Positions 12,178 to 23,654 of a stretch of DNA of 64,000 nucleotides are shown here, in pieces. Origin of the DNA: Microbotryum silenes-acaulis (Eukaryota; Basidiomycota; Microbotryomycetes; Microbotryales; Microbotryaceae); contig QPFY01000004.1 of assembly GCA_003665825.1 (NCBI GenBank), positions 682,001 through 746,000 on the forward strand, written 5' to 3'. The position numbers and the translations under genes are program-made. Positions within the stretch are counted from its first letter, which is position 1. The number at the start of each line of letters is the position of its first letter. The notes under the pieces were generated by a model. That model did not search any database, was not told where the DNA came from, and saw nothing but the letters and a program-made list of their open reading frames with translations.

Positions 12178-13237
12178 GGGTGTGTGCTGTCTAGCTCATG
12201 GCGTGGGTAGCAAGGCAATGAGGTATATGCACCCAAAAGGGGCGCGCTCGAGTCGCGTGTATATGCAGCATGCCCACAGCTGCCCACAGACAGAGCAGGA
12301 CCCGGGAAAGCTCAGCCCAATGTGCGTCTCGAAAAACAGCGATCTTTGAGGACGATTTGTACATCGGGATAAGGTGTCTGAGGGGTCGATTTGTACCTAT
12401 TTTGAGTCGTACATTGGAAGAGTTCGGAGAACAGATGTTATAAAAATGCCCAAAAATCGCTCTCCAACAGCCAGAAATATGAAAAATCGCTCCGACGACC
12501 CGGTACTACTATCATCGTGTCGAATTTGACAGCCGGCCGCTCGTCGGCTATTTTGGTGGTTCTGTGAATGTGAGGGCTGCATAGATCCAGTGACTTTCAC
12601 TTTACATAAGTCTAACCCCCCCCCCCCCCCCCCCCCCCCCTTTTTCAAGAAACATTGGTTTTGTACAGATAATCGAATATGTGAAATCTAATCAGGCTTG
12701 ATACAAAAGAATCAGGGACTCTCTCTGTCTTCTCTCTCTTCTCAGTTGTGCCTATTCTTCAAAACTATATAGGGTTGGTGGTTGGGGCTCAGATTTAGAG
12801 TCCCATTTTGTGGTTCTGTGAATGTAGTGTTGCATAGATCCACTGGCTCTGACTTTGCACAAGGCTAAACCCCTGTTCAAGAAGGATCGATAGCCGGAGG
12901 CATACCACCAATTCTCGAAAATCGTAACTTTTGTCGAATAATGCGGGATCTCGAGCATGTCGTCTAGGGACAGGTGAATTCGTGACTCTGGAGGGACTGT
13001 TATAGATGACATGTTGTCCTCTTGTCCCTCAACAAGGGCACACACGGAAGTGCGCAGAACGTAGGATGATCGCGACCTGCAGTGGCACAAGGTAGGCTGG
13101 TCAGGGGCTATCAGGGGCGTCTAATGGCATTTCGCCCACTTCCAGCGCCTTTCTGTATTCTCGGATGGCGTCTTGGTGCGCTTGAAACGCATTTTTCTTG
13201 CATTACAATCGACTCGCGCGAACTAGTGGACCATTAA
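12178..13237. promoter_or_regulatory. Divergent intergenic region of the KAR9-type gene and SHE9
   Basis: About 1.06 kb separates the two start codons, so both promoters must lie here. It holds an imperfect direct repeat pair, a 25-base C run and CT-rich tracts (about 12718-12745). I identify no TATA box with confidence. Confidence 0.5.
12550..12883. repeat. Imperfect direct repeat pair with poly-C tract
   Basis: Copy one (12550-12652) and copy two (12805-12883) share the order ttttg-tggttctgtgaatgt, gcatagatcca, gactttcac/gactttgcac, taac/taaac-ccc and ttcaagaa. Copy one is expanded by 25 consecutive C (12616-12640) where copy two has four. The pair does not code and matches no element I know. 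Confidence 0.75.
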
Positions 13238-15035
13238 ATGGCGTACGCGCAACTCGAATTTCCAATCGACAGCAATCGAACGCGCTTCCGATCAACTTCC
13301 CGGCGAGAAAACGATCGACGAGCCTCCTTCCGCACAGTGGTCTGGCCGAGTTCAACACCAAGCTCGATTGCAAGGGAGCCGATGGCCTCCATAGCACTGA
13401 AATCAGTCAGCTCGACGACATGTTCGGCGTGTTATCGGCGACTGACACGGACTGCACCGGGGTCGACGCGACGAGTTACGCGCTTCGTCACGCCCACCTC
13501 GACCGGGAACTGGACCAGACTACATTCTTATTCGACTTCGAGTACGGCGCCCTCGTCCGATACAAGAACCCCACCTGCATCAACATTGCCATCTTCGTCG
13601 TCCAACACCACCTCGGCCTCCGCTCCCCGAAATCCGAACGCCTCCCAAACCGCTCAACGTCAACTCAATTCCCTCTTAGCGACCTTGGACAACTTGGTTC
13701 GCAAGCAATCCGCTTCAGTCAAGGAAACGATCCGAGACTGGGAACTCGAGAGAAGATTGCGGGACGTGGGGGGCAAGATCAATGCTGCGACGGGGTATGT
13801 GGAGATCGATCTGCTTAGGAAGGGGGTCGTCGAAAGAGGTGGGTCAAGCTGAGGTTAAAGCCTCACTTTTAGCGCGGAGTGACCGGCTGAGACCTCTTTG
13901 CCTCGCCTTGATCTTTGATGGGCACAGAGAAAGCTCTCAATGCAGCTCGAGAGGTTGCTGGATTGAGTAAACAGGCGTTCGCAGCCGCTGTCGCCGTCCG
14001 AGCAGCGAGTCAGAAGGAGGTCAACGATCTCCTGCAGAGAAAGCATTCATGGACTTCGGCCGACGTCATGAGGTGGCTCAGCTTTCTTCACTGCAATGGA
14101 TTTGTGGTTCATATCACTCATGCTATCATCTGCACCGCAGGTTCACCGAGCTGATTCAGCAAGATCACGAGAACGAACAAGCCGAAGCCAAAGCAAGGGT
14201 CGCAGCAGAGAAGACTGAGCAAGAGGTCGAATCGGGATTTTCCGGTGCGTCGATCGAGGATTCTTTATGTTTCAAGCACCTCACTAACAGCAGTCCTTAT
14301 CAATGGCACCAGAGCTCATGCAGGCGATCCTGGAGAGGTACCATGAGGAGCAGGTTTGGTCCGACAAGGTGGGTTCCTGCGCAGGGTGCTTGACGCCACG
14401 GAGCAAGTCTCATTTCAACCGCTTCTCGTCACAGATCCGATCTTTATCGACCTATGGGTCTCTTGGGATCACATCGCTCAACGTACTGCTGTTCATCATC
14501 ACGATCCTCCTGGTCGAACCGTGGAAGCGGCGTCGGTTGGTCGAAGGCGTCGAAGCCCGGTGAGTGGAGCGAGTTTGGTCGAGTCTAGCATTGATCAGTG
14601 TGTTGACTGTGCCTTGCGCTCACAAGGTTGAGAGAGAACGCAAACGAGGGCCAAGAAGCGACGATGGCCTCGCTCGTGTCTCTTCAATCGCTTTTGACGG
14701 ATGCTCAAGAAAAACTCGATCGACTCGTCACTTCGACGACGTCTGCTCCTTCGCACCCTAATACACCTACAACAATCCCTTCAGCCCTCTCCCCACCTTC
14801 GTCTACTCTCGATGACTCTGAACTGCCCACCTACGGAGAAGCCGTTCTCTCCTCCGACAGAAGCCCCCTCGAGAACTCTGATCCCGAGCAAACATCACCA
14901 ACGATTTCAGGCACCTGGTCATGGCATCGAGAGTACCCTTTGCAAGAGCAAGATTTAAGAATGCTCGCTTTTGGAGGTGTCGGTGTGGCTGTGGGTATTT
15001 GTGTTGCGGCTGTTGCGGCTCTGTTGTCGAGATAG
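13238..15035 (+). CDS. SHE9: She9/Mdm33 mitochondrial inner-membrane protein
   Basis: Inner-membrane protein needed for normal mitochondrial morphology and inner-membrane fission in yeast (known for the family). Six exons, 13238-13838, 13928-14072, 14141-14244, 14313-14368, 14435-14559 and 14627-15035, join in phase to 479 residues. After a basic Ser/Arg-rich N terminus comes the coiled-coil core (LATLDNLVRKQSASVKETI, then AREVAGLSKQAF, LLQRKHSWTSADV). The signature WSDKIRSLSTYGSLGI leads into the first membrane segment, which ends EPWKRRRLV. A second hydrophobic segment, GGVGVAVGICVAAVAALL, closes the protein. Both segments and the coiled coil match the family topology. It is followed in tandem by the ubiquitin protease gene. 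Confidence 0.9.
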
Positions 15036-15515
15036 GGCAGTGCTGAAATAAGCCAATTATTAGGGTGAAGGGGGGGGGGGCGCCGGGGCGGGTGTCGTTT
15101 CGTATATGAAAGCCCGCAATCAGACACATCTAGTGGTGGGAAAACAGAGAACCGTTTCATCCTGCATTAGCAGTATTGACCTGCTCCATGCACCCACATG
15201 ATGAAGCCTATCCTCGCCTCTTGGAAGTCCTCGAGCCACTCTCGAGCCTGCCACGTACGACAGGTTGCCACCTAACGCGTGTTCGGTCCTCACGAGACTG
15301 CCGCCTGCTGCAGGCTGGGCTCGCGGCTGCGCCGTCTTTTATCCCACTCAATCCACTCCGCCCAGCTGGGCTCAGCCGCGTAAAAGACGGTTCCCCCGCT
15401 CCTGTCTCTCTTTGCGCCTGCTGTCGTCCTTGCATCGATCCAGCCGAGGCTCCGACTCTGAGACCTCCCACCGCTCTCTTCCCACCTTGCTTCGAGCTTT
15501 TGGTCGGCCGGTCGT
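15036..15515. other. Intergenic region with G-run and inverted repeat
   Basis: Spacer between two tandem genes. It holds a run of 10 G (about 15070-15079) and a 10-bp perfect inverted repeat, ccgtctttta at 15332-15341 and taaaagacgg at 15381-15390, flanked by further partly complementary GC-rich sequence. This could be part of the 5' leader of the downstream gene. No gene seen. Confidence 0.45.
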
Positions 15516-18500
15516 ATGCGCTCAGACCGCGGGCGAGAGAGTCAGACTGACCCGGACGCAGCCGCTGCAGCAGCTCATCCGCACCCGCACCCACACCCAC
15601 ATCCGCACCCACATCCGCATCCGCATCGACCACGCACGCCGCTGGCGCTCGCGCTCGCGCTGTCGTCCTCGTCATCACTGGCTTCATCATCGCCTACCTC
15701 CACTTTGAACTTGACTTCGAATCCACACAGCTCTGCGACTGCTGCTGCGCCTCCTTCGCCTACATTGTCGGCCCGTAAACGCGCGTTGTCGGACGCTTCC
15801 CAGAGCTCAGAGTCGTCCGTGGTCAAACGTCACCTCTCGGTCGACCCCACCGGCACGGCCGATTCGCCGAGTGACATTGATTCGCTCGGCGCTTCGAGGT
15901 TGGATCTTGAAGGATCTTCTGAACGTGGTGACGACGACGACGAGATCGACAGCCAGTCGGGTGATGTGGCCATGGACGACGCTTCTGCTTTCGCTGCTAG
16001 TCTAGTTCGACCGACGACTCGTTCCTCGGCCGCTGCAGCTGCTGCCGTCGCCGCCGCTGGGTCTCATACCGACGACGAAGAGCAACTACCCAGTTATACG
16101 TCTTCAACCCTCGCTTCAACCGCCGTCACCCCCTCCTCTACGACCATGGACGACGATGACGAGGGGGACGAAAACGCCGTCCCCGTCAGCCTCGAGCGCA
16201 CCGAACCCCCGCCGGACGGCGCGAACCAACTCGCTCTGATCCAGGACTGGCTCCGCGACGCGCAGAACGAAATGGCCCCAGGCGACAGTTGGTACCTCGT
16301 CTCCCGGACCTGGTACAGACGATGGCAGACTGTCTGCTCGGGCGTTCGCGACGAGAAGAACGATGACGACGACGATGACGACTTGTCGATTGAGAATTTG
16401 GGACCGGTCAGCAATGCCGATATTTTGGATCAGAGCGGCGCGCTCAAGAGGCCCGTCCAGGAAGGACGTGATGTCGTGCTCTTGTCGCCGCAGGCATGGG
16501 ATTTCTTGGTCAAGTGGTGAGTACACTCGGTGGGGGGTTATGCCGGACGAATGCTAATGTGAACCCTCACGTTTGTTAGGTACGGTCGCTCGTCCCTTCC
16601 CATCGAGCGTCAGGTCGTCTCGACGGGCGGCTTCGGGAGCGAACGCGTCGAATTCTACCCACCAACATTCGGCCCCGTCAAAGTTCTGCCGAGCGAGTCC
16701 TTGGCCGTCAACGTCTCGATACCCATCGTCGAATCTACGCCGACCATCTCCCTGTCCTCTGGCTCAACCGTCCAAGAACTCAAAGAGCTGTGTGCGATCC
16801 AGTACGGCCTCAGCAGCGGTCGCGAGAGTCGACTTTGGCGACTGCCCGCCGATGAAGAGGTCGGGTTGGCCGCGCCGTTGCTCGATGGGCCTGGTCACAT
16901 CTTTGCCGAGAAACTCAGTCGCGTCGCCCAGGCCGGCCACAGCGTCGAATTGGTCGAACGTGGCGAGATTTCTGGGACGACCTCACTCAGCGATGCGATG
17001 CTCACGGACGAGATGACGCGCCTCGCCATCGAGGAGCAGAACGAGGACGGCAAATGGCTCGTCGACGACACTTCCATCCAAGCCTCGACCTCCGCATCCG
17101 GTTCAAGCTCGCATCATTCCTCCGCAGCAGCAGACGACAAGAAGAAGCTGTTTGGCACGCAATTCTTTGATCGCTTCGCCGTGATTCCGAGGAACAAGAC
17201 TGGAGTCGAGAGGCCTGCAGCGTCGAATCATTCGGGTTCGACTTTGGGGAGTGGGGGGGCCGGGGCGGGGTTGTTTGCGAGTCTTGGGGGAGCGTTGACG
17301 CGGAGCAAATCCAATTCGCGTTCGGGGCAGCGAGGGTTGACGGGATTGACCAACCTTGGAAAGTGAGTGGATTATCATGTCGTTCACAGCGCCTTGGTAA
17401 TTCCGTGCTGATCCTGTTGCGCACCTCCCTCTGCAGCACGTGCTTCATGAATTCCGCCTTGCAATGCATGAGCAACACCAAGGAGCTGCAAGAGTACTTT
17501 TCCTGTACGTGACACAACGTCAACTTGAACGTCCATTCACGTGCTAATGCGGAACTTGCGCCCCCACCAGCTGGTGTCTACAAGAGCGAGATCAACCGAA
17601 CGAACCCTTTGGGCATGCGAGGTCAAGTCGCCGAGAGTTTCGGCCAACTTATCGAACGCCTCTGGTCCATATCGAGCGGCGCCTATGCCCCGCGTGAGTT
17701 CAAACAAGCCCTCTCCCGTTTCGCCCCTCAATTCTCCGGGTACGGACAACAAGACACCCAAGAACTACTCGCGTTCCTCTTGGACGGTGTGCATGAGGAT
17801 TTGAATCGGATCAAGAAGAAACCGCCTACGAGCGCACCGGATTGGGAGGGGGGTGGCGATAAGGAGATGTTTGAGTTGGCGAGGACGTGTTGGGAACAGT
17901 ATAGGAGTCGCAATGATTCGGTCATTGTCGATTTGTTCCAGGGGCAGTACAGAAGTACGGTCGTTTGTCCTGATTGTGACAAGGTCAGTTATCTCGCATA
18001 GGTCGTCCCTCGCGCAATCCGCTGACTCTGATGTGCATGACGGTACAGGTCTCGATCACATTCGACCCGTTCATGTACGTAACGATGAATCTGCCCGTGT
18101 CAAAAAAGTGGGAAGGGAGGATTTACTTTGTTCCCTTGGATCCGAAACGAGCTCGCTACGTCGTCGATCTCGAAGTGCCCAAGAATGGCACGATCAAAAC
18201 CGCGAAAGCTCTAGTCGCCAAGCTCGTCGACTGCGATCCCAAACACCTCGTCACGATCGAAGAGTGGAAGGGCAAGCCTTTCAAGGCGTGGCACGACGAC
18301 GACATGATTTCGGAACTCAATACCGAGAGGGATTGCCTCGTCTTTTGGGAAACGAGTGGACCGTTTCCACAGCCTAAACCTAGGGAACACGGAAGGACGA
18401 AACCTCTTCGCATGGACCCCGATGCGCCAATCGTCATCCCCGTAATGCACAAGGCGAGGAGCAAGTTCAGCGGCAGCTCTCACAGATCTTACGGCGCTTC

Positions 18501-20435
18501 GGACCATGGCGATGCGTTCGGTTCCCCTTTCCTGCTTACGCTCACGTGCGAACAAGCTTCGAGTGTCGAAGCGATCGAACTAGCTTTGGCGACACAATAC
18601 GCTCGCGTCACCAAGAGGGGAGAGGAACTGCTCGAGTTCGTCGAGCTCGAACAGGACGGTGGTGTTGTTGCTACATTGCCGCAAGTTCACAGTGCCCCAA
18701 CGGCTGGCTCCAGCAAAAACTTGCCTCCTACGCCTCCGCCCGAAGCCTCGATGGAGGTGGATGGTGAGATTTCTCTCTCGACTGCGGCTTCGACCACAGC
18801 TTCTTCCGTGCCTTCGACATCCAAGACGCCCCGCTCCAAGGGCCCGTTCCACATATACGTCTCCAAGCACTCCGTCACCAAATACGGCCTACCTCTCGGC
18901 CAAAGGGACTGTGAGAACACACCTGTCGTACCCCTCGAGTCGCGCTTGCCTCGTGCGCCGTCGCTCGAGACGGACATGTTCAAGACGGCACCTGCTCCCG
19001 CTCCGGGTCATGTTCCTGGCGCTTTCCCCACCGTTGAAGAGGAGAGTTCATCGGCGATGTCGACTGACGCATTGACACCTGCACCAGTCGAGCTGGGACC
19101 ACAGTCGGAGGCCGCTGCGTCTACGGCTGAATCAACGCTTCCTCCACCTGCGTTCAAGCCTCTTGTGAAGAACGGTGACTTTTTCCACGTCGAATGGGAG
19201 CCCGCTGCGTTGGCGCATTACTTTGGCGGTAATGGATCGGACGGGGACCAAGCGACGTGGCTCCAAGTCGAATCCCTCGTTGACCCTGTCCTCGCTGAAC
19301 GACGCAACAGCCCGAGGGGAACGATGAAGAAAGCCATCACGATCCAAGATTGTTTGAACGAGTTCACCAAGGAGGAACGATTGGGGGAGGACGATACGTG
19401 GTATTGCCCTGTATGCAAGAAGCATCAACAAGCGACGAAAAAGGTCGAGTTGTGGAAGGTCCCCGACGTGCTCGTCTTTGCGTTCAAGCGCTTCAGTGCA
19501 AATCGGTACTCGAGGGACAAGCTTGACGATCTTGTGGACTTCCCTCTCGAGGACTTTGATATCGAGCCTTTTGTTGAGGGTGTAAAGGTCGAACGAAGGT
19601 TGGCGGGCGAGACGGGCGCGGAGGAACCCGAGTCGCTCATTTATGATCTTTATGCCGTTGATAATCATTATGGTGGGATGGGTGGGGGGCATTATACGGC
19701 GTATGCGAAGAACCATGAGAATGGCAAGTGGTACGACTTTGATGATGTGAGTTGATCTCTGGTGGGACTTTGCGAATCAGCCCATTCCCCTCGCTCAACG
19801 CTGACATGTGCTCCCTCTATTCTCGTCCGCAGTCCCGCGTCTCGGAGATCAACAACCCCGAAGCCGTCAAGACCAAAGCCGCGTATCTATGCTTCTACCG
19901 CCGCCGGACGACCCGCCCCATCGGCGCCAAATCACGCGAATTGATCGATTCGGCCATCCAATCCCGCAACGCCTCGGCAGCCAACTCGGATGCCGGTGTT
20001 CCCTCCGGACCGAACTCACTCGAGAACACTCCGTTCGGATCGACGGAGAACCTTCCCTCGAACATGCATTCGAACGAGTTGCTACATTCCCCTTACACCC
20101 CGATCCGCCAAACGACGACGATTGACGATGATGAGGAAGACGACCTCTTCGGCAATGGAGCGGGTGATACGACGTTGTCAAGTACGTTACGAGCTCGACC
20201 GAATTACTTCAAGGGGACTTTGGCGTCGGCAATGCAAGATAGTTCGAGTTCGAGTTCGGATTCGGATGTCGCTGAACCGGGGTCACCCAGGGGTGTATTG
20301 GGAGGGTTGGTGGAACCGAGGGACGGGGAGGAGGATTGGAATCCTTTGAATGGGGAGGATGGGGGTTGGAGTGGGGTCGGAGGGGAGGATCAGGTGGTGG
20401 AGGTGAAACTCAATGATGAGGAGAGGGTTGACTGA
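15516..20435 (+). CDS. DUSP-containing ubiquitin-specific protease (Ubp12/USP4-15 type)
   Basis: Cysteine deubiquitinase that removes ubiquitin from proteins. Exons 15516-16516, 16580-17362, 17437-17504, 17571-17983, 18049-19746 and 19833-20435 join in phase to about 1521 residues. An N-terminal His-Pro run (about residues 20-37) and acidic, Ala-rich low complexity precede a DUSP domain ([14 protein letters not shown] near 270). The C19 catalytic core starts with the Cys box [18 protein letters not shown] near 590, split by an intron. The [14 protein letters not shown] motif follows, and the His box [10 protein letters not shown] lies near 1300. Two CxxC pairs (VCPDCD, YCPVC) fit the zinc ribbon in the fingers. 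A long Ser/Pro/Thr-rich insert separates the catalytic halves, as in Ubp12/USP15. The tail is acidic. It converges with the oxidoreductase gene, 219 bp away. Confidence 0.92.
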
Positions 20436-20654
20436 GTTGGATGAGGGCATGCGGGTTTACATTACATTAGGGCCACGGGGCTGTTTTTTTTTTTTTTGCC
20501 GTGTCGTAGAAGACAAAGGTGGCAAGCGGTTCTAGCGCAGGAAATTTCATCATGATCAAGATCAATTCGCTCTCTTACTTTTTTCTAGTTGCCTAGGCCC
20601 GTCTTGGAGAGGAAAAATAACTGCTTCGCACTTCCAAGGTGGGGTAGGGTTGAT

Positions 20655-22543
20655 CTACAATTGTATCGTACGACCCTCCTTTGAGCTCTGAGTAGCTTTT
20701 TCAATGATTTCGATCGTCAACGCCGCTGCTTCGGGCGTGACGATGAGCTTGCTTCGGTCTTTTGATCGGATGGCCTGAGTTGAAGGAGTATCGGATTCTT
20801 TCGTTAGTTCATGGCATGGGCCAAAGATAGGGAAAAGAACACTCACCTCGGCGACATTCTCGAACCAAGCCTTGTAGTTGCCCGTCTCGGTTTCGATCCT
20901 TTTCGCACGAACTCCAGAAGCGTCAGTATAACACCCCCCCCCCCCCCCGCGGAGCGAAACCAAAGTCTATGATCTGAACTCACTTATGGGCCTCCTCAAC
21001 CTCGTATAACGTCCCTTGCAACTCCTTGGGTTCAACTCCAAAATCAGCCTGGTCAACCGCGCTCTTGCCCCTTTTCTTGAGTTGGTCCTCTTGCACGTCC
21101 AAGCCGTGTTTGATGAAAGCTCCTTTGGTACCTGGTGGGAGGGGAAGGATTGATGGGGGGTTAACTTGGAAAGCTTCGATGGGGTGGAAAAGCCTTCGGG
21201 TGGGGTACGGTACCTTTTACTGTGAATCTTATTTGAGGTAAGACGAGGGAGAGGACACTTCCTCGTGCGGTCGCGATCAGGGGCAGGCGACGACCTGCTT
21301 CCGAGGTTGAGGGGTAATGCACTGTATGCGAGGAGAAAACGAACGGCTTTGAGAGAAAATTCGTGGCACGGACTTAGCAGAGGAGATGACATACGATGAA
21401 TGAGGAACGAGTCGGGTACGTCGGGATTACCGATCAACCGAGAGTTGCGCACAAAGCCAGTCACGGCTTGGGGCTTGCCGAAGAGGGCGAGGATTTGGTC
21501 GACCTGGAAGACATGAGATTCGTTTAGGCATGGTCCAAGAAGTTAGATACTACACCTGGGTCGTTGTAGTCAGAGACTCACCAGATGGGATCCGAGATCG
21601 TATGCCGCTCCACTTCCAGGCAAGTCCTGGCGAACCCAAAAAGAGAACTCAGCAGTTTGCACTCTCGAAGGTGGACACTGGAAGGGTATCTGCGACCCAC
21701 CTTCTCCTTCCACAACTTTGTCGTCGCGGCCTCGTTCTTGTAGCGATCGAAATGGGACGTGAACTCGCTCAACTCACCGAGGCGATTCTTGGCGAGCACT
21801 TGCTTCAAGGTCAAGAAATCGGAATCCCATCGGCGGTTCTGGGGCGGGTAGCATCATGAAGAGCTGTCAGCTGATTTCTGAAGATCATGAATCTACTTGA
21901 TTTCTTGCAATAACCTACCTGGTACACAGCCAGGACAAGGTTCTTCTTGCTTGCCAATTCGGCCAACTCGTATGCCTCGGCCGAGGTGGGGGTGAGCGGT
22001 TTCTCGCACACGACGTGTTTGCCGGCGTTCAAAATGGCCTGTGAAAAAGGGGTCGTGAGCACTCTGTCGCGCTCCCGCGCTCCCGCGGACTCCGGCGACG
22101 GGATCACATTCTGGTCGTGCTCACCTTTGTATACTCATAATGGGTATCGTTAATCGTCGAAACAAAGACCAGTTCGAGCTCGTCATCGTCCAGCACGTGT
22201 TGCAAGTGGGTGACGACCTTGACTTCGGGGAACGCATCACGGGCTTTGGAGCTGTCGGCTGTGGCGGAGCGTTCGAGGATGGTGGTGAGGTGGAAGTGCT
22301 GCGAGAGGGATTGGATGAAGGGAATGTGGAAGACTGTGTGGGGTTGGATGTGCGACGGGTTAGTTGGAGCAGTGGTAGGCGAGTCGTGGCTTCGTCTGCC
22401 ACCTCAGCCCGTCTGGCGCCTAATCGATGATGGGATGCCGAAGTTAACCGAGAACTTGATCGATCCCGAGACCGGCGGTGGGACTAACCTTGGGCAGACA
22501 TGCCAAAGCCAAGCACGGCGACTTTGATCGGTGGGGAAGACAT
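20655..22543 (-). CDS. Gfo/Idh/MocA family NAD(P)-dependent oxidoreductase
   Basis: Cytosolic dehydrogenase-like enzyme of the glucose-fructose/inositol dehydrogenase family; the substrate cannot be told. Ten short exons on the minus strand join in phase to about 367 residues, the usual length. The N terminus is a Rossmann fold (IKVAVLGFGMSAQ at residues 6-18). The family motif KHVVCEKPLTPTSAEAYEL contains the E-K-P catalytic lysine segment. Then come NRRWDSDFLTLKQVL, AAYDLGSHLVDQILALFG (conserved D-x-G-x-H) and a C-terminal beta-sheet domain. Introns are 70-90 bp, except the first at about 155 bp. Start ATG at 22543. A C-run lies in the intron at about 20935-20948. Confidence 0.9.
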
Positions 22544-23654
22544 GTTGACGAATATCTCAATGTGGTGGTGAGGAGAAGGAGGGCACTGCGAAGAAGAAAA
22601 GAAAGGACAAAGCTCGGTCCTCGGTTGAACGCTGTTGAACTCGCCAAGAGCGACCGGGTCAGCCGCGCGCTGGGACAAGTCTGGACAAGTGGAGGCGGGG
22701 GTTAGGCCGTTAAGCCGTCAGGCCGTCAGGGCCGAGTGAGGAAGTGAGGGCGTGCATCCCCGAAGGCGGGCTCGCGCGTGCTATACACGGCCAGCGCTAT
22801 TGGTTGGGGTTATCGCACGGACCCGCTCCCGGTTTCCGCAGGGTTTGATACAAAAAAAAAATTGACTAACGCTAGCCTCGCGGGCGTGGTTCATATGAGT
22901 TTGAGATTTCCACATTTTTTTTGGCGGAAGATGGAAATCAGATGATTTATCAGATGATACCTACCGTCCTTTGCCATCAGAAGACAGGGGTTCCAGGCTC
23001 TCTCTCTCTCTCACTTTCACTGTACACTGCTCGAAACGACGGATTTCCACATTGAAAGCCTTCTACACTATTTGAACGCGGCATCAAACAATCGAAGGCC
23101 AGAAAGAAAGAAAAAAAGCAAAAAGGCGCCGTACTAAATCGAATCCTGGGCTGAAAGTACTTGCCTTTGCTGCCCAGATGAAATCAAAATCTGAAACTTC
23201 CACACTTCAGAAATGTCTTATAAGGGTTAAGATACGAGCCCGTGGTGATCAGCACTACCGCTGGCGGATGTGGGTCCGGGCGCTGATGGCGGCACCGGCA
23301 CGGGGCGGCTCGATTGCTTGGAGTTGCTCCTGACTCTGAGGTGGCAAAGTCAATGAATGTATCACAGGTGAGTGCCACTCTTTAGCCTTCTCGGATATGG
23401 GTTAACTGACCCGAACGACGTGATGGAGATCGGCATCAGTGCCCACAAGATTCCTCAGCAGTTTGGCGTCCGTGTGCCTGTCCTTCGGGTTCAGACTGAC
23501 ACGTGGCTGACTCCAAGTCACGGTCCTAATGAGCCGGAGATAGACTCAAGGCTTCTTTGCGAAGGGGCTCCACAAAGGTGTTCCAGAGGTATTGCGCGCA
23601 CTCGGAGTCAGGGACTCATATAAGCAATTCCACTTAAGCACGTACCTTCGCCAG
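22544..23654. other. Intergenic region without recognised gene
   Basis: I find no convincing coding frame. There are short A-rich and CT-rich tracts (about 22853-22861, 22999-23012, 23103-23123) and nothing resembling an RNA gene. Confidence 0.5.

Noticed and set aside
15575..15826. Cys-Gly repeat frame on minus
   Set aside because: Antisense of the His-Pro run at the start of the ubiquitin protease.
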